Shown one piece after another: positions 8,435 to 16,591 of a DNA stretch of 64,000 bases. Origin of the DNA: Pseudomonas iridis (GTDB lineage Bacteria; Pseudomonadota; Gammaproteobacteria; Pseudomonadales; Pseudomonadaceae); contig NZ_JACXXO010000023.1 in the NCBI RefSeq assembly GCF_017980685.1, positions 1 through 64,000 on the forward strand, read 5' to 3'. The first letter of the stretch is position 1. Each line of letters opens with the position of its first letter. Under the pieces are notes generated by a model. The model was given only the letters and a program-made list of their open reading frames with translations. It made no database searches and was not told the origin of the DNA. Both the position numbers and the translations under genes were made by a program.

Positions 8435-8465
8435 AGGGTAAAACCTCTAGTTAAGTCAAGGTCAA
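8435..8465 (-). promoter_or_regulatory. SoxR-controlled promoter of the ABM gene
   Basis: On the minus strand: -35 TTGACC (8460-8465), a 19-bp spacer, and -10 TACCCT (8435-8440). The spacer and -35 edge carry CCTCTAGTTAAGTCAAGG (8444-8461), which matches the E. coli soxS SoxR box at 14 of 18 positions. A 19-bp spacer is the hallmark of MerR-family activated promoters. Confidence 0.8.
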
Positions 8466-8478
8466 GAGCAATTTCACC

Positions 8479-8931
8479 ATGGTCACCAAGGAAAACCTGC
8501 ACAAGCCCCTCACCGTCGGCGAAGTCGCGGCGCGCAGCGGTGTTGCGGTCACGGCCCTGCATTTTTATGAGTCCAAGGGTTTGATCAAGAGCCAGCGCAA
8601 TGCTGGCAATCAGCGACGTTATGCGCGCGCCGTGTTGCGTCGAGTGGCATTGATCAAAGTTGCGCAGCGTCTGGGGATTCCGCTGGCGGAGATTGGCGAA
8701 GCACTGAAAGTCCTCCCCGACGATCGCGCACCGACGGCGGCGGACTGGAAGTTTCTATCGGAGCAGTGGCGCCGGGAACTGGATGAACGGATCAATCAAC
8801 TGACGCTGTTGCGCGACCGGCTCAATGGCTGCATCGGTTGTGGCTGCCTGTCGATGGAGGCGTGTCCGTTGCGCAATCAGGGCGATGTGCTGGGTGAGCA
8901 AGGGCCGGGGGCGCACTTTTTGGATACGTAA
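8479..8931 (+). CDS. soxR: Redox-sensitive transcriptional activator SoxR
   Basis: A MerR-family [2Fe-2S] regulator of 150 residues. The winged helix is at residues 11-75 (LTVGEVAARSGVAVTALHFY), a dimerisation coiled coil follows, and the cluster ligands are Cys118, Cys121, Cys123 and Cys129 (CIGCGCLSMEAC, the CX2CXCX5C pattern). Oxidation of the cluster activates transcription. In Pseudomonas SoxR controls a few redox-enzyme and efflux genes rather than soxS. The divergent promoter for the ABM protein holds a clear SoxR box, so that gene is the likely direct target. Confidence 0.93.
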   Translation: MVTKENLHKPLTVGEVAARSGVAVTALHFYESKGLIKSQRNAGNQRRYARAVLRRVALIKVAQRLGIPLAEIGEALKVLPDDRAPTAADWKFLSEQWRRELDERINQLTLLRDRLNGCIGCGCLSMEACPLRNQGDVLGEQGPGAHFLDT

Positions 8932-9043
8932 TGTGAGCTGCTGCTCGTCGGGCGAAATTCCTGGCCAGGAAGACAGTTCTATAGTGATTTTTCCGGGAAT
9001 CCGGTGAAGCAACATTTCGGAAAATAAAAACAGGGAGAACGTC

Positions 9044-9502
9044 ATGAGCGTCAAACCCATCCCCGAGGGGTATCACAGCATTACCCCGTATCTCGGCATC
9101 CAGAAGGCCGTCGAGGCCATCGACTTCTACAAGAACGCGTTCGGCGCCACCGAGGTCATGCGCCTGGCCATGCCCGATGGCAGCATCGGCCACGCAGAGC
9201 TGCGTATTGGTGACAGCGCAATCATGCTCGGCTCGCCGTGCGATCAAGGGCCATTGAGCAATCCGGAGCAAACCGTCTCCGTCGGTTTGCATCTGTATGT
9301 GACTGATGTCGACAAGTCATTCCAAAGGGCGCTGGATGCCGGGGCAACCGTGGTGTCCGAGGTCAAGGATCAGTTTTACGGTGATCGCAGTGGAACGTTG
9401 AAGGACCCCTACGGGCATTTGTGGTTTCTCGCGACCCACAAGGAGGATCTGACTGAAGAGCAGATCAAACAGCGGGCGATGGAGATGTTCAGCCAAGGCT
9501 GA
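9044..9502 (+). CDS. VOC-family (glyoxalase/PhnB-like) protein
   Basis: A 152-residue vicinal-oxygen-chelate protein of the PhnB type: ITPYLGIQKAVEAIDFYKNAFGA begins the domain, and DRSGTLKDPYGHLWFLATHKED is the typical second half. Members bind a metal and act as isomerases, dioxygenases or resistance proteins; this subtype is usually of unknown function. A good ribosome-binding site (AGGGAGAACGTC) precedes the ATG. No obvious partner gene. Confidence 0.8.
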   Translation: MSVKPIPEGYHSITPYLGIQKAVEAIDFYKNAFGATEVMRLAMPDGSIGHAELRIGDSAIMLGSPCDQGPLSNPEQTVSVGLHLYVTDVDKSFQRALDAGATVVSEVKDQFYGDRSGTLKDPYGHLWFLATHKEDLTEEQIKQRAMEMFSQG

Positions 9503-9530
9503 ATACATCAGCGTCCGAACCGACTCTTCC

Positions 9531-9590
9531 GCGAGCAGGCTCGTTCCCACCTTGGAATGCATTTCATATGTGGGAGCGAGCCTGCTCGCG
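9531..9590. repeat. REPIN, type A (GCGAGCAGGCTCG)
   Basis: Two inverted copies of a REP sequence, GCGAGCAGGCTCGTTCCCAC and its near complement, flank a short loop. Similar elements occur at 13495 and 49333 in this window. Confidence 0.85.
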
Positions 9591-9842
9591 AAAGCTCTTA
9601 CGAATCCGGCATTGAAGCGGACTGGCACACTCCATCAGCCCGCCCCTCCCACAATACGTTGCGATGTCGAACAGAACGCGAAACATTTACTTTCACATTC
9701 CTTATCGGGATTTATCTCGCTCATCCGTCCTATAGAGATGCAGGCCGCTCGCGTAGGCAAAAGCCACGAGCGCCTTTCGGGGATACCCGTGCTGTGAAGC
9801 CCGCAGCCACGTGCCCTTTCACCGCTCTCTAGACGCGTAATC
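9591..9842 (+). other. Leader region of fpvG operon, no gene seen
   Basis: About 250 bases with no supported gene. Small inverted repeats are visible around 9747-9772 (CGCTCG...CGAGCG) and 9772-9790. No PvdS box (TAAAT-N16-CGT) or convincing Fur box was found on the plus strand. The operon promoter must lie here but I cannot place it. Confidence 0.4.
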
Positions 9843-11042
9843 ATGTCGAAAAAATCCCGTTCCAAACTGTGGTTCCTGATACATAGCTGGCTCGCATTAC
9901 CGATCTGGTTTTTCGTCCTGATCGTTTGCGTGACCGGAACGCTGGCGGTGGTCAGCCAGGAAATCGTCTGGCTGGCCAATCCACAGATGCGTGCCAGTCA
10001 GCCATCGGACGATGCGCCGCTGCTCAGTTATGACCAGATTCTGGCCGCGATCAAAAAAGCCGAACCGCAGACCGTGGTCGAAAGCATCTCCCGCCCTGAC
10101 GAATCGCACTTTGCCCTGGACGTCGAGGTCAGCTACCCGGATGGGCGCTCGCTGACGGTGTACGTCAACCCATACACCGGGGTGATCCAGGGCACCGCGC
10201 CAGCCTTTGACTTCAAGGCTTTCACCCGCGCCTTGCATGGTTGGTGGCTAGTGCCGTTCACCAACGGCTTCAGTTGGGGATGGTATCTGGTGTCATTCCT
10301 TGGCGTGCCGATGCTGGTGTCGTTGATTACCGGCCTAGTGGTCTATAAGCGATTCTGGAAGGGCTTCTTGCGCCCGACTCTACGTATTCGCCATGGCGCG
10401 CGTATTTTCTGGGGCGATTTCCACCGTCTCAGCGGTATCTGGTCGATCTGGTTCATTGCGGTGATCTCCATCACCGGTGTCTGGTTTTTGATTCGGGCCT
10501 TCCTGTTCGATAACCAGATCTCCATCTCCAGCGAGCCGATCATCCCGGCCATGTCCCGTGAAAGCGTGCCGATTTCGGCCGCCGGCACTCCGCCGCCACG
10601 TATCAGCCTGGACCGCGCCGTAGAAATCGCTCAGCAAAAGATTCCGGGGCTGGAGGCCAGTTTCGTCAGCCTGCCGGGTAACGCTTACAGTCACATGAGC
10701 GTTGGCGGTCGCGGCTGGTATCCATTGATGTTCCAGACGGCGACGCTCAATCCGTACAACGGTGAGATGGCGGCTACACGGCTGCTGTCCGATCGTTCCT
10801 CGCTGGAGTTCGTCACAGAATCCATGCGCCCGCTGCACACCGGTGACTTCGGCGGGATCTGGATAAAGTTGATCTGGTTCTTCTTTGGCCTGCTGCTGAG
10901 CATGATGGTGCTCAGCGGCTTGCTGATCTGGACCAAACGCACCGCTCTGGCCACCGCCAATGCGCTCAAGCGCGAGGACAAAAAAAACCGGATCAAGGTA
11001 CAACCGGCCCTCAGCCGTGAGCCTTCGGAGGTCAGCCTGTGA
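9843..11042 (+). CDS. fpvG: FpvG: inner-membrane ferri-pyoverdine reductase (PepSY-TM family)
   Basis: A 399-residue inner-membrane protein with about four membrane segments (near 12-36, 140-165, 190-215, 335-360) and periplasmic PepSY-type regions. Conserved His residues (FHRLSGIWS, LHGWW) may bind heme. The homologue in P. aeruginosa (PA2403) reduces iron in ferri-pyoverdine so that it is released in the periplasm. First gene of an eight-gene, tightly packed operon in the same order as P. aeruginosa PA2403-PA2410. The ATG lacks a clear Shine-Dalgarno sequence. Confidence 0.9.
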   Translation: MSKKSRSKLWFLIHSWLALPIWFFVLIVCVTGTLAVVSQEIVWLANPQMRASQPSDDAPLLSYDQILAAIKKAEPQTVVESISRPDESHFALDVEVSYPDGRSLTVYVNPYTGVIQGTAPAFDFKAFTRALHGWWLVPFTNGFSWGWYLVSFLGVPMLVSLITGLVVYKRFWKGFLRPTLRIRHGARIFWGDFHRLSGIWSIWFIAVISITGVWFLIRAFLFDNQISISSEPIIPAMSRESVPISAAGTPPPRISLDRAVEIAQQKIPGLEASFVSLPGNAYSHMSVGGRGWYPLMFQTATLNPYNGEMAATRLLSDRSSLEFVTESMRPLHTGDFGGIWIKLIWFFFGLLLSMMVLSGLLIWTKRTALATANALKREDKKNRIKVQPALSREPSEVSL

Positions 11043-11581
11043 GCAAGTCCACAACGATCACGCCGCCATCGCGACTGGGGCGACTTTGGCACAAATGGCG
11101 ATTCCACATAAATGTCCTGTTGTTGCTGATCCCGCTTGGTTTCATGCCCAAGTATTTTGCCGACGCTTCACTGTTTCGCGGCGACAGCGGCCTGGGGCAA
11201 CATGAAATCGGCAATATCCAGGTCGGCCCCTGGAGCCTGCGACTGGCCGAACTGCGCAACGAAGCCCCCACCCTCACGGGCCCGGCCGGCTATATGAAAG
11301 ATTTCAGCGCGGCCCTGTGCGATGCCTGTGTCGACAAGGTCAAGGCCACTTACCTGCGCATCGGCAAACCGCGCAGCCTGCGCGCAGCCGGGGCGATTTT
11401 TTTCGGTACGCCATACCGTATGGGCACGCAACTGCCGATCCCGGAGAAGACCAAACCCGACGCCGAACTGTGGATCACCATGGAAGGCTGGGACGGCAGC
11501 ATGCATCAGGCCTCGATTCCTTTGAGCCAGGCCTCCCCCGCCACCATCGACTGGCTGAACAAACAAGGAGCCAAACCATGA
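11039..11581 (+). CDS. fpvH: FpvH: accessory protein for pyoverdine-iron release
   Basis: A 180-residue protein with one N-terminal membrane segment (about 20-40) and a periplasmic domain with a CDAC pair (text ALCDACVDKVK). It starts with GTG overlapping the fpvG stop (GTGA), indicating coupled translation. By order and neighbours it is the PA2404 homologue, an inner-membrane component that supports FpvG. The thiol pair could take part in electron or metal handling; that is inference. Confidence 0.85.
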   Translation: MSKSTTITPPSRLGRLWHKWRFHINVLLLLIPLGFMPKYFADASLFRGDSGLGQHEIGNIQVGPWSLRLAELRNEAPTLTGPAGYMKDFSAALCDACVDKVKATYLRIGKPRSLRAAGAIFFGTPYRMGTQLPIPEKTKPDAELWITMEGWDGSMHQASIPLSQASPATIDWLNKQGAKP

Positions 11582-11919
11582 CCTGCTCGCAACGCCCTTT
11601 CCGTCTGCGAATCAGCGCCGCGTTGTTGGTGCTGTGCGCCGGCTTCAGTGCAAGCGCACTGGCGCACAACCCGATGTGCGAATGCAAAGCCGTCGATGAC
11701 GAACAGATCAAATGTACCGGTGGCTTCTCCGATGGCAGCGGCGCACCCGGAGTGACCCTGGATGTGATCGGTTACGACGAAACGATTCTGGTGCCGGGCA
11801 AGCTCGGCCCCGACTCGACAGTGACCTTCAAGAAACCCGGCGCCGAGTTCTACGTGCTGTTCGACGCGGGCCCAGGCCATGTGGTGGAAATCGACCAAGC
11901 GGATATCGAAGCGCCATGA
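11578..11919 (+). CDS. fpvJ: FpvJ: periplasmic accessory protein for pyoverdine-iron release
   Basis: A 113-residue protein with a signal peptide (cleavage near ASALA, about residue 29) and a small periplasmic domain beginning HNPMCECKAVDDEQIKCTG, with a CxC motif and a third Cys. The start ATG overlaps the fpvH stop (ATGA). Corresponds in position to PA2405. The His/Met/Cys-rich N-terminus of the mature part suggests metal contact, but the role is known only as part of the FpvGHJK reduction complex. Confidence 0.85.
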   Translation: MTCSQRPFRLRISAALLVLCAGFSASALAHNPMCECKAVDDEQIKCTGGFSDGSGAPGVTLDVIGYDETILVPGKLGPDSTVTFKKPGAEFYVLFDAGPGHVVEIDQADIEAP

Positions 11920-12491
11920 GTACGCCCACCACACAGATCGTGCGCCCGGCCGGTGCCGGCCATGAAACCCTCAACGTGTTGCTGCTGTGCCTGCTGATCC
12001 TGGCGCTGGCAGGTTCCGTGGTGGCATGGCGCGGGGTGTCCCATGAACCGGAACCTGTCGCCAGCAATCAACTGGACGCGCGCCGCGACCTCAGCGCCGC
12101 CGAGCAAGGCATCTATGCCGACCTGCGCGTGACGCTGGACGAAATCCGCTTGCTGCGCGAAGAGCAGAAAACCCTGCCGCCCCCCCAAAATCTGGCGGAC
12201 GAAGGTTTTGCCCCATTCGCTCAGGACGCGAGTTCGGTCGCTCGAGGTGGTCATGCATGGCAGATGCCGAGCGATGCCGCCTACTTCGGTCATAGCCAGA
12301 CACCCTCCATCGCCGGTTCGTTTCTGATGCGTGTCAGCGCTGATAACCAGGCCGCGCCGGACATCTGGCTCAACCGTGACGCCGCACTCACGGCGCCTCG
12401 GGAGCTGACTGACGCCGCCCTGGCCGCCGCCGGCTGGAAACAGATCGTCGCGCAATACGATGCCGGGGTTACCCGCGAACATCGCCATTGA
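11916..12491 (+). CDS. fpvK: FpvK: inner-membrane accessory protein (DUF6162-like)
   Basis: A 191-residue protein with one membrane segment (about 20-43) and a periplasmic C-terminal domain of about 145 residues that includes HAWQMPSDAAYFGHS. The ATG overlaps the fpvJ stop (ATGA). It corresponds to PA2406, part of the inner-membrane complex that helps FpvG extract iron from ferri-pyoverdine. Domain family name given from memory. Confidence 0.82.
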   Translation: MSTPTTQIVRPAGAGHETLNVLLLCLLILALAGSVVAWRGVSHEPEPVASNQLDARRDLSAAEQGIYADLRVTLDEIRLLREEQKTLPPPQNLADEGFAPFAQDASSVARGGHAWQMPSDAAYFGHSQTPSIAGSFLMRVSADNQAAPDIWLNRDAALTAPRELTDAALAAAGWKQIVAQYDAGVTREHRH

Positions 12492-12526
12492 TTCCTCGCC
12501 CTCACCCGAGAGAAGACCGCTTGCCC

Positions 12527-13456
12527 ATGTCTATTTCATCTACACGCCGTCCCTTGTTGCGTCTGTTTCTGTTGAGCATTTGCACCTGCCTGCTGAGCCC
12601 GCTGGTCAGCGCCGATCCAGCCAAACGCCTGCGCATCGGCATTACCCTGCACCCTTATTACAGTTATGTGGCGAACATCGTCGGCGACAAGGCCGAGGTG
12701 GTCCCGTTGATTCCGGCCGGCTTCAATCCGCACGCCTACGAACCACGGTCCGAGGACATCAAGCGCATCAGTGGTCTCGACGTGATCGTGCTCAACGGTG
12801 TCGGCCATGATGACTTCGCCGACCGCATGATCGCCGCCAGCGAAACCCCGAACATCAAGACCATCGAGGCCAACGCAAACGTACCGCTGCTGGCCGCCAC
12901 CGGTGTGGCTGCGCGGGGTGCCGGCAAAGTGGTGAACCCGCATACCTTCCTGTCGATCAGCGCCTCCATCGCGCAGGTCAACAACATCGCTCGGGAGTTG
13001 GGCAAGCTCGATCCGGACAATGCCAAGACCTACACGCAGAACGCACGCGCCTACGGCAAACGCCTGCGGCAGATGCGCGCTGACGCGTTGGCCAAGCTGA
13101 CCCAGGCGCCGAACGCCGAGTTGCGTGTGGCCACCGTTCACGCGGCTTACGACTATCTGTTGCGCGAGTTCGGGCTGGAAGTGACGGCAGTGGTCGAGCC
13201 GGCCCACGGTATCGAGCCGAGCCCGAGCCAGTTGAAGAAGACCATCGACCAACTGCGCGAACTGGATGTGAAGGTGATCTTCTCGGAAATGGACTTTCCG
13301 TCTACTTACGTCGAAACCATTCAGAGTGAATCGGGCGTGAAGCTGTACCCGCTGTCGCACATTTCCTACGGCGAATACACCGCCGACAAGTACGAAAAAG
13401 AAATGACCGGCAACCTCAACACCGTGGTTCGGGCAATTCAGGAGTCTGGCGCATGA
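12527..13456 (+). CDS. fpvC: FpvC: periplasmic iron-binding protein (ZnuA/TroA family)
   Basis: A 309-residue cluster-A9 solute-binding protein with a signal peptide (about residues 1-29). Metal-ligand histidines of the family are seen in ITLHPYYSYVANIVGD, NPHAYEPRSED and VVNPHTFLSI, with an acidic residue late in the chain. In P. aeruginosa FpvC (PA2407) chelates ferrous iron released from pyoverdine. The start is the ATG at 12527 with GAGAGAAG upstream; a longer frame would hide the signal peptide. Confidence 0.88.
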   Translation: MSISSTRRPLLRLFLLSICTCLLSPLVSADPAKRLRIGITLHPYYSYVANIVGDKAEVVPLIPAGFNPHAYEPRSEDIKRISGLDVIVLNGVGHDDFADRMIAASETPNIKTIEANANVPLLAATGVAARGAGKVVNPHTFLSISASIAQVNNIARELGKLDPDNAKTYTQNARAYGKRLRQMRADALAKLTQAPNAELRVATVHAAYDYLLREFGLEVTAVVEPAHGIEPSPSQLKKTIDQLRELDVKVIFSEMDFPSTYVETIQSESGVKLYPLSHISYGEYTADKYEKEMTGNLNTVVRAIQESGA

Positions 13457-14301
13457 CATCCAGAGAAACCCTGATCGCAGAAAACACCGAGTCCCCTGTA
13501 GGAGCGAGCCTGCTCGCGAAGGCGCCCGGCCAAGCACCATCATTGTTGAATGACACACCTCAATCGCGAGCAGGCTCACTCCTACAGGTTTGTGGGCCGA
13601 CCCTGGAATTTGCAGAGGTCTGCCTGACACTGGGCCGCACGACAATTCTCGACAACGTCTCCTTCCAGGTGCAGCCCGGCACCGTGCATGCACTGGTCGG
13701 TCCCAACGGCGGCGGCAAGAGTTCGCTGATCAAGACTTTGCTGGGGCAGATGCCGCATCAGGGTCGGTTGAGTCTGCAATGGCCCGGCGAGCCCGGCACC
13801 ATCGGTTATGTGCCGCAGGCGCTTGAGTTCGATCGCGGCTTGCCGATGACGGTCGATGATTTCATGGCTGCCATGTGCCAGCGCCGCCCGGCGTTTCTCG
13901 GTTTGAGCAAGCACTACGCCGGCGCCATCGGCGAAGCGCTGGAACGGGTCGGTATGCAGGACAAACGCAAACGCCGCATGGGCGCGCTGTCCGGAGGTGA
14001 ACGTCAACGGGTGTTGCTCGCCCAGGGCTTGATCCCTGCGCCACAACTGCTGGTGCTGGATGAACCCATGTCTGCTCTCGATGAGGCAGGGATCCGGGTC
14101 TTCGAACGCCTGCTCGCCGACTGGCGCGCGGCGGGCATCACCGTGCTGTGGATCGAACACGATCTGGAAGCGGTCGGCCGTCTGGCTGATCGGGTCACTG
14201 GCCTCAACCGTCGCGTGCTGTTCGACGCCACGCCACAACAGGCGCTAACACCGGAACGACTGCTGACCCTGTTCTCGACCCATCCACGGAGCGCTGCCTG
14301 A
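13453..14301 (+). CDS. fpvD: FpvD: ABC transporter ATPase, with a REPIN-encoded N-terminal insert
   Basis: A 282-residue ABC ATPase energising import with FpvE. Walker A GPNGGGKSSL (from about residue 83), ABC signature LSGGERQRV and Walker B LLVLDEPMSALD are intact. The ATG overlaps the fpvC stop (ATGA) and has AGGAG eight bases upstream, so translation should start here. Residues about 15-46 are encoded by a complete REPIN (13495-13588) read in frame, giving text such as GASLLAKAPG and SRAGSLLQ. This adds about 30 residues before the usual ABC start (LEFAEVCLTLGRTTIL). The catalytic core looks unaffected. Confidence 0.88.
   Translation: MTSRETLIAENTESPVGASLLAKAPGQAPSLLNDTPQSRAGSLLQVCGPTLEFAEVCLTLGRTTILDNVSFQVQPGTVHALVGPNGGGKSSLIKTLLGQMPHQGRLSLQWPGEPGTIGYVPQALEFDRGLPMTVDDFMAAMCQRRPAFLGLSKHYAGAIGEALERVGMQDKRKRRMGALSGGERQRVLLAQGLIPAPQLLVLDEPMSALDEAGIRVFERLLADWRAAGITVLWIEHDLEAVGRLADRVTGLNRRVLFDATPQQALTPERLLTLFSTHPRSAA
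13495..13588. repeat. REPIN, type A, inside fpvD coding sequence
   Basis: Inverted arms CCTGTAGGAGCGAGCCTGCT (13495 on) and AGCAGGCTCACTCCTACAGG (ending 13588) flank a 50-base centre. REPINs are normally intergenic; this one is translated in frame with no stop. Confidence 0.9.
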
Positions 14302-15200
14302 TGAGTTACGAAGCCTTTCGGTTGATGGTCCAGGGTTGGGCCTCTTCCGGTTATCTGCCGGAGGCGCTGGCTTACGGTTTTGTGGTCAACGCGCTGCTCG
14401 CCGGCCTGTTGATCGGCCCGGTGCTGGGTGGGCTCGGCACGCTGGTGGTGGTCAAGCGCTTTGCGTTTTTCTCCGAAGCGGTCGGCCACGCAGCGCTGAC
14501 CGGTGTGGCGATTGGCATCCTGCTGGGCGAACCCTACACCGGGCCTTATGGCAGCCTGTTCGGCTACTGCCTGCTGTTCGGCATTTTGCTCAACTACCTG
14601 CGCAACCGCACCGGTCTGGCGCCGGACACATTGATCGGTGTTTTCCTGTCGGTGTCGCTGGCCCTGGGCGCAAGCCTGCTGCTGATTCTCGCGGGCAAGA
14701 TCAACGTGCACATTCTGGAAAACGTATTGTTCGGCTCAGTGCTGACAGTCAACGGCAATGATCTGGCGGTATTGGCCATCGTCGGCTCGCTGGTGATGGC
14801 CCTGGCGTTGCCACTGTACAACCGCATCATGCTGGCCAGTTTCAACCCGCAACTGGCGGCCGTTCGCGGCGTGGCGGTGAAGACTCTGGATTACCTCTTC
14901 GTGATTCTGGTGACACTGATCACCGTGGCCGCCGTGAAAGTCATCGGCGCAATTCTGGTGGGTGCCCTGCTGGTGATTCCGGCGGCGGCGGCGCGCTTGC
15001 TCAGCCAGTCGCTCAAGGGCTTTTTCTGGTGTTCGGTGCTGATTGCCACGGTCAGCACGTTGTGCGGGATTCTCGCGCCGATTGTTTTCGATCTGCCGAT
15101 CCCGTCCGGCGCCGCGATCATTCTGGTCGCCGGTATTGCCTTCGCCCTCGCCGCCATCGCGCGCGGGGTTGTCCCGAGTCTGAAAGGGAATCTTGGATAA
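14301..15200 (+). CDS. fpvE: FpvE: ABC transporter permease (ABC-3 family)
   Basis: A 299-residue integral membrane permease of the ZnuB/TroC type with about eight hydrophobic segments; the conserved LVVVKRFAFFSEAVGHAALTG segment marks the coupling region. With FpvD it is expected to carry iron, or an iron-chaperone-delivered cation, into the cytosol. The ATG overlaps the fpvD stop by one base (TGATG) and the next gene starts immediately after its stop, so the operon is fully packed. Confidence 0.9.
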   Translation: MSYEAFRLMVQGWASSGYLPEALAYGFVVNALLAGLLIGPVLGGLGTLVVVKRFAFFSEAVGHAALTGVAIGILLGEPYTGPYGSLFGYCLLFGILLNYLRNRTGLAPDTLIGVFLSVSLALGASLLLILAGKINVHILENVLFGSVLTVNGNDLAVLAIVGSLVMALALPLYNRIMLASFNPQLAAVRGVAVKTLDYLFVILVTLITVAAVKVIGAILVGALLVIPAAAARLLSQSLKGFFWCSVLIATVSTLCGILAPIVFDLPIPSGAAIILVAGIAFALAAIARGVVPSLKGNLG

Positions 15201-16106
15201 ATGCTTTTTTCATTGCGCAACCTGACGTTGGCCATGGCCCTGTGCGGCGTGGTCTCCACACCTTTAATGGCCGCCGAAAGCGCCAAGCCCTTGCGAGTGC
15301 TGGCCTCTCTTCCGATCACCTATGGCCTGGGCGAGGTGCTGCTCAAAGGCACCGACGTCAGCCTCGAACGCGCGGCACCGGCGAACCTGCCGGGTAGCCG
15401 CCAGACCGCGTACTTCACCGGGCGCGGCGCTCCGGCACTGAATAAACTGGCCACCGGCGCCGATGCGGTGATCGGCGTGCGCTCGCTGTGGGCCGATGAC
15501 CCGCTGTACCCCTTCGCCCGTCGCAGCAACATTCGTATCGTTGAAGTCGATGCCGCACGCCCGGTCGACGGCGCGTTGCCCGGCATCGCCGTGCAACCGG
15601 ATTTGAAAGTCGACGGTTTGAACAGCCAGCCGTGGCTGGCGAGTAACAACATGGGGCGCATGGCAGACGTGATGGCCGCAGATCTGGTGCGTCTGGCACC
15701 CAGCGCCAAGCCGAAGATCGAAGCGAATCTGGCGCTGTTGAAACAACGCCTGCTCAAACTCAGCGCCGCCAGTGAGGCGCGTCTGGCCAATGCCGATAAC
15801 CTGAGTGTGATGAGCTTGAGCGATCACTTCGGCTATCTGATCGGCAGCCTGAACCTTGAACTGATCGGGCAGGATCCACGTCCTGATGCAGACTGGACGC
15901 CCGAGGATCTGAAAAAACTCACGGCGACACTCAAGGAAAATGATGTGGCAGTGGTGTTGCATCACCGTCAGCCAACGGAAGCGGTGAAAGCGGCGATTGC
16001 CGAGTCAGGTAGCCGATTGCTGGTGCTGAGTATCGATGCCGAAGATCCGGTGGCGGAGCTCGAGAGCAATGTGGATTTACTGCTCAAGGGGCTGAGCGGG
16101 GCTTAA
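15201..16106 (+). CDS. fpvF: FpvF: periplasmic pyoverdine-binding protein
   Basis: A 301-residue periplasmic binding protein of the same broad family as FpvC but divergent, with a signal peptide (about residues 1-22) ending near LMAAESAKPL. It lacks the full set of family metal-binding histidines. P. aeruginosa FpvF (PA2410) binds pyoverdine and ferri-pyoverdine and partners FpvC. The ATG directly follows the fpvE stop codon. Last gene of the operon; a REPIN and a hairpin terminator follow. Confidence 0.88.
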   Translation: MLFSLRNLTLAMALCGVVSTPLMAAESAKPLRVLASLPITYGLGEVLLKGTDVSLERAAPANLPGSRQTAYFTGRGAPALNKLATGADAVIGVRSLWADDPLYPFARRSNIRIVEVDAARPVDGALPGIAVQPDLKVDGLNSQPWLASNNMGRMADVMAADLVRLAPSAKPKIEANLALLKQRLLKLSAASEARLANADNLSVMSLSDHFGYLIGSLNLELIGQDPRPDADWTPEDLKKLTATLKENDVAVVLHHRQPTEAVKAAIAESGSRLLVLSIDAEDPVAELESNVDLLLKGLSGA

Positions 16107-16129
16107 CTTCAGTTGTACCGCGTTATCGT

Positions 16130-16220
16130 TCATCGCTGGCAAGCCAGCTCCCACAGGGTTTTGTTGTGTTCCACAAATGCGGTACACACCTCAGATCACT
16201 GTGGGAGCTGCCAGCGATGA
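16130..16220. repeat. REPIN-like element, type C (ATCGCTGGCAAGCCAGCTCCCACA)
   Basis: Inverted arms around TCGCTGGCAAGCCAGCTCCC (left) and GGGAGCTGCCAGCGATGA (right) with a loop of about 45 bases. The arms differ from the other two repeat classes in the window except for the shared CTCCCACA end. The right arm lacks a few bases compared with the left. Confidence 0.75.
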
Positions 16221-16252
16221 GGTCCTGACAAAAACCCCGTATTCCGGACATG

Positions 16253-16294
16253 AAAAAACCCGCTGACTGTCTCCAGTCCAGCGGGTTTCTTTTT
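16253..16294. terminator. Bidirectional rho-independent terminator
   Basis: AACCCGCTG pairs with CAGCGGGTT, flanked by A-run on the left and TTTCTTTTT on the right. It sits between the end of fpvF (plus) and the mbtH-like gene (minus) and can serve both. Confidence 0.85.
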
Positions 16295-16304
16295 GCCGGT
16301 CAGC

Positions 16305-16529
16305 TTATTGAGCCGCAGCCAGCCCTTCCATCTTCTGGCGCAGGCTGAGTGGGCGCATGTCGGTCCAGACTTCTTCGATGTAGGCCAGGCATTCCTTTTT
16401 CAGGCCGCTCTTGCCCACGGTGCGCCAGCCTTCTGGCACGGCCTTGTAATCCGGCCAGATCGAGTACTGCTCTTCGTGGTTGACCACGACCTGAAAGAGG
16501 ATGTCCTCACGGTCGAATACTGACGTCAT
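16305..16529 (-). CDS. MbtH-like NRPS accessory protein
   Basis: A 74-residue member of the MbtH family, which binds adenylation domains of peptide synthetases and makes them soluble and active. The signature NHEEQYSIWPDYKAVPEGW (NxExQxSxWP) is complete. The start ATG gives the normal family length. It corresponds to PA2412 next to pvdH in P. aeruginosa, needed for full pyoverdine production. It has its own PvdS promoter (16592-16616) that overlaps the end of pvdH. The client is probably PvdL and other pyoverdine synthetases elsewhere. Confidence 0.93.
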   Translation of the reverse strand: MTSVFDREDILFQVVVNHEEQYSIWPDYKAVPEGWRTVGKSGLKKECLAYIEEVWTDMRPLSLRQKMEGLAAAQ

Positions 16530-16591
16530 GCTGGTTCTCCATCGTTGTAAGGGTGGGCTGCACGTCGGGTGCAGCCGGGTATGTAGAAAGA

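Noticed and set aside
9660..9728. Possible PvdS or Fur box before fpvG
   Set aside because: Every CGT upstream of fpvG was checked for TAAAT 16 or 17 bases before it; none fits, and A/T-rich parts match Fur poorly. A GTAAAT exists but on the wrong strand and without CGT at the right distance.
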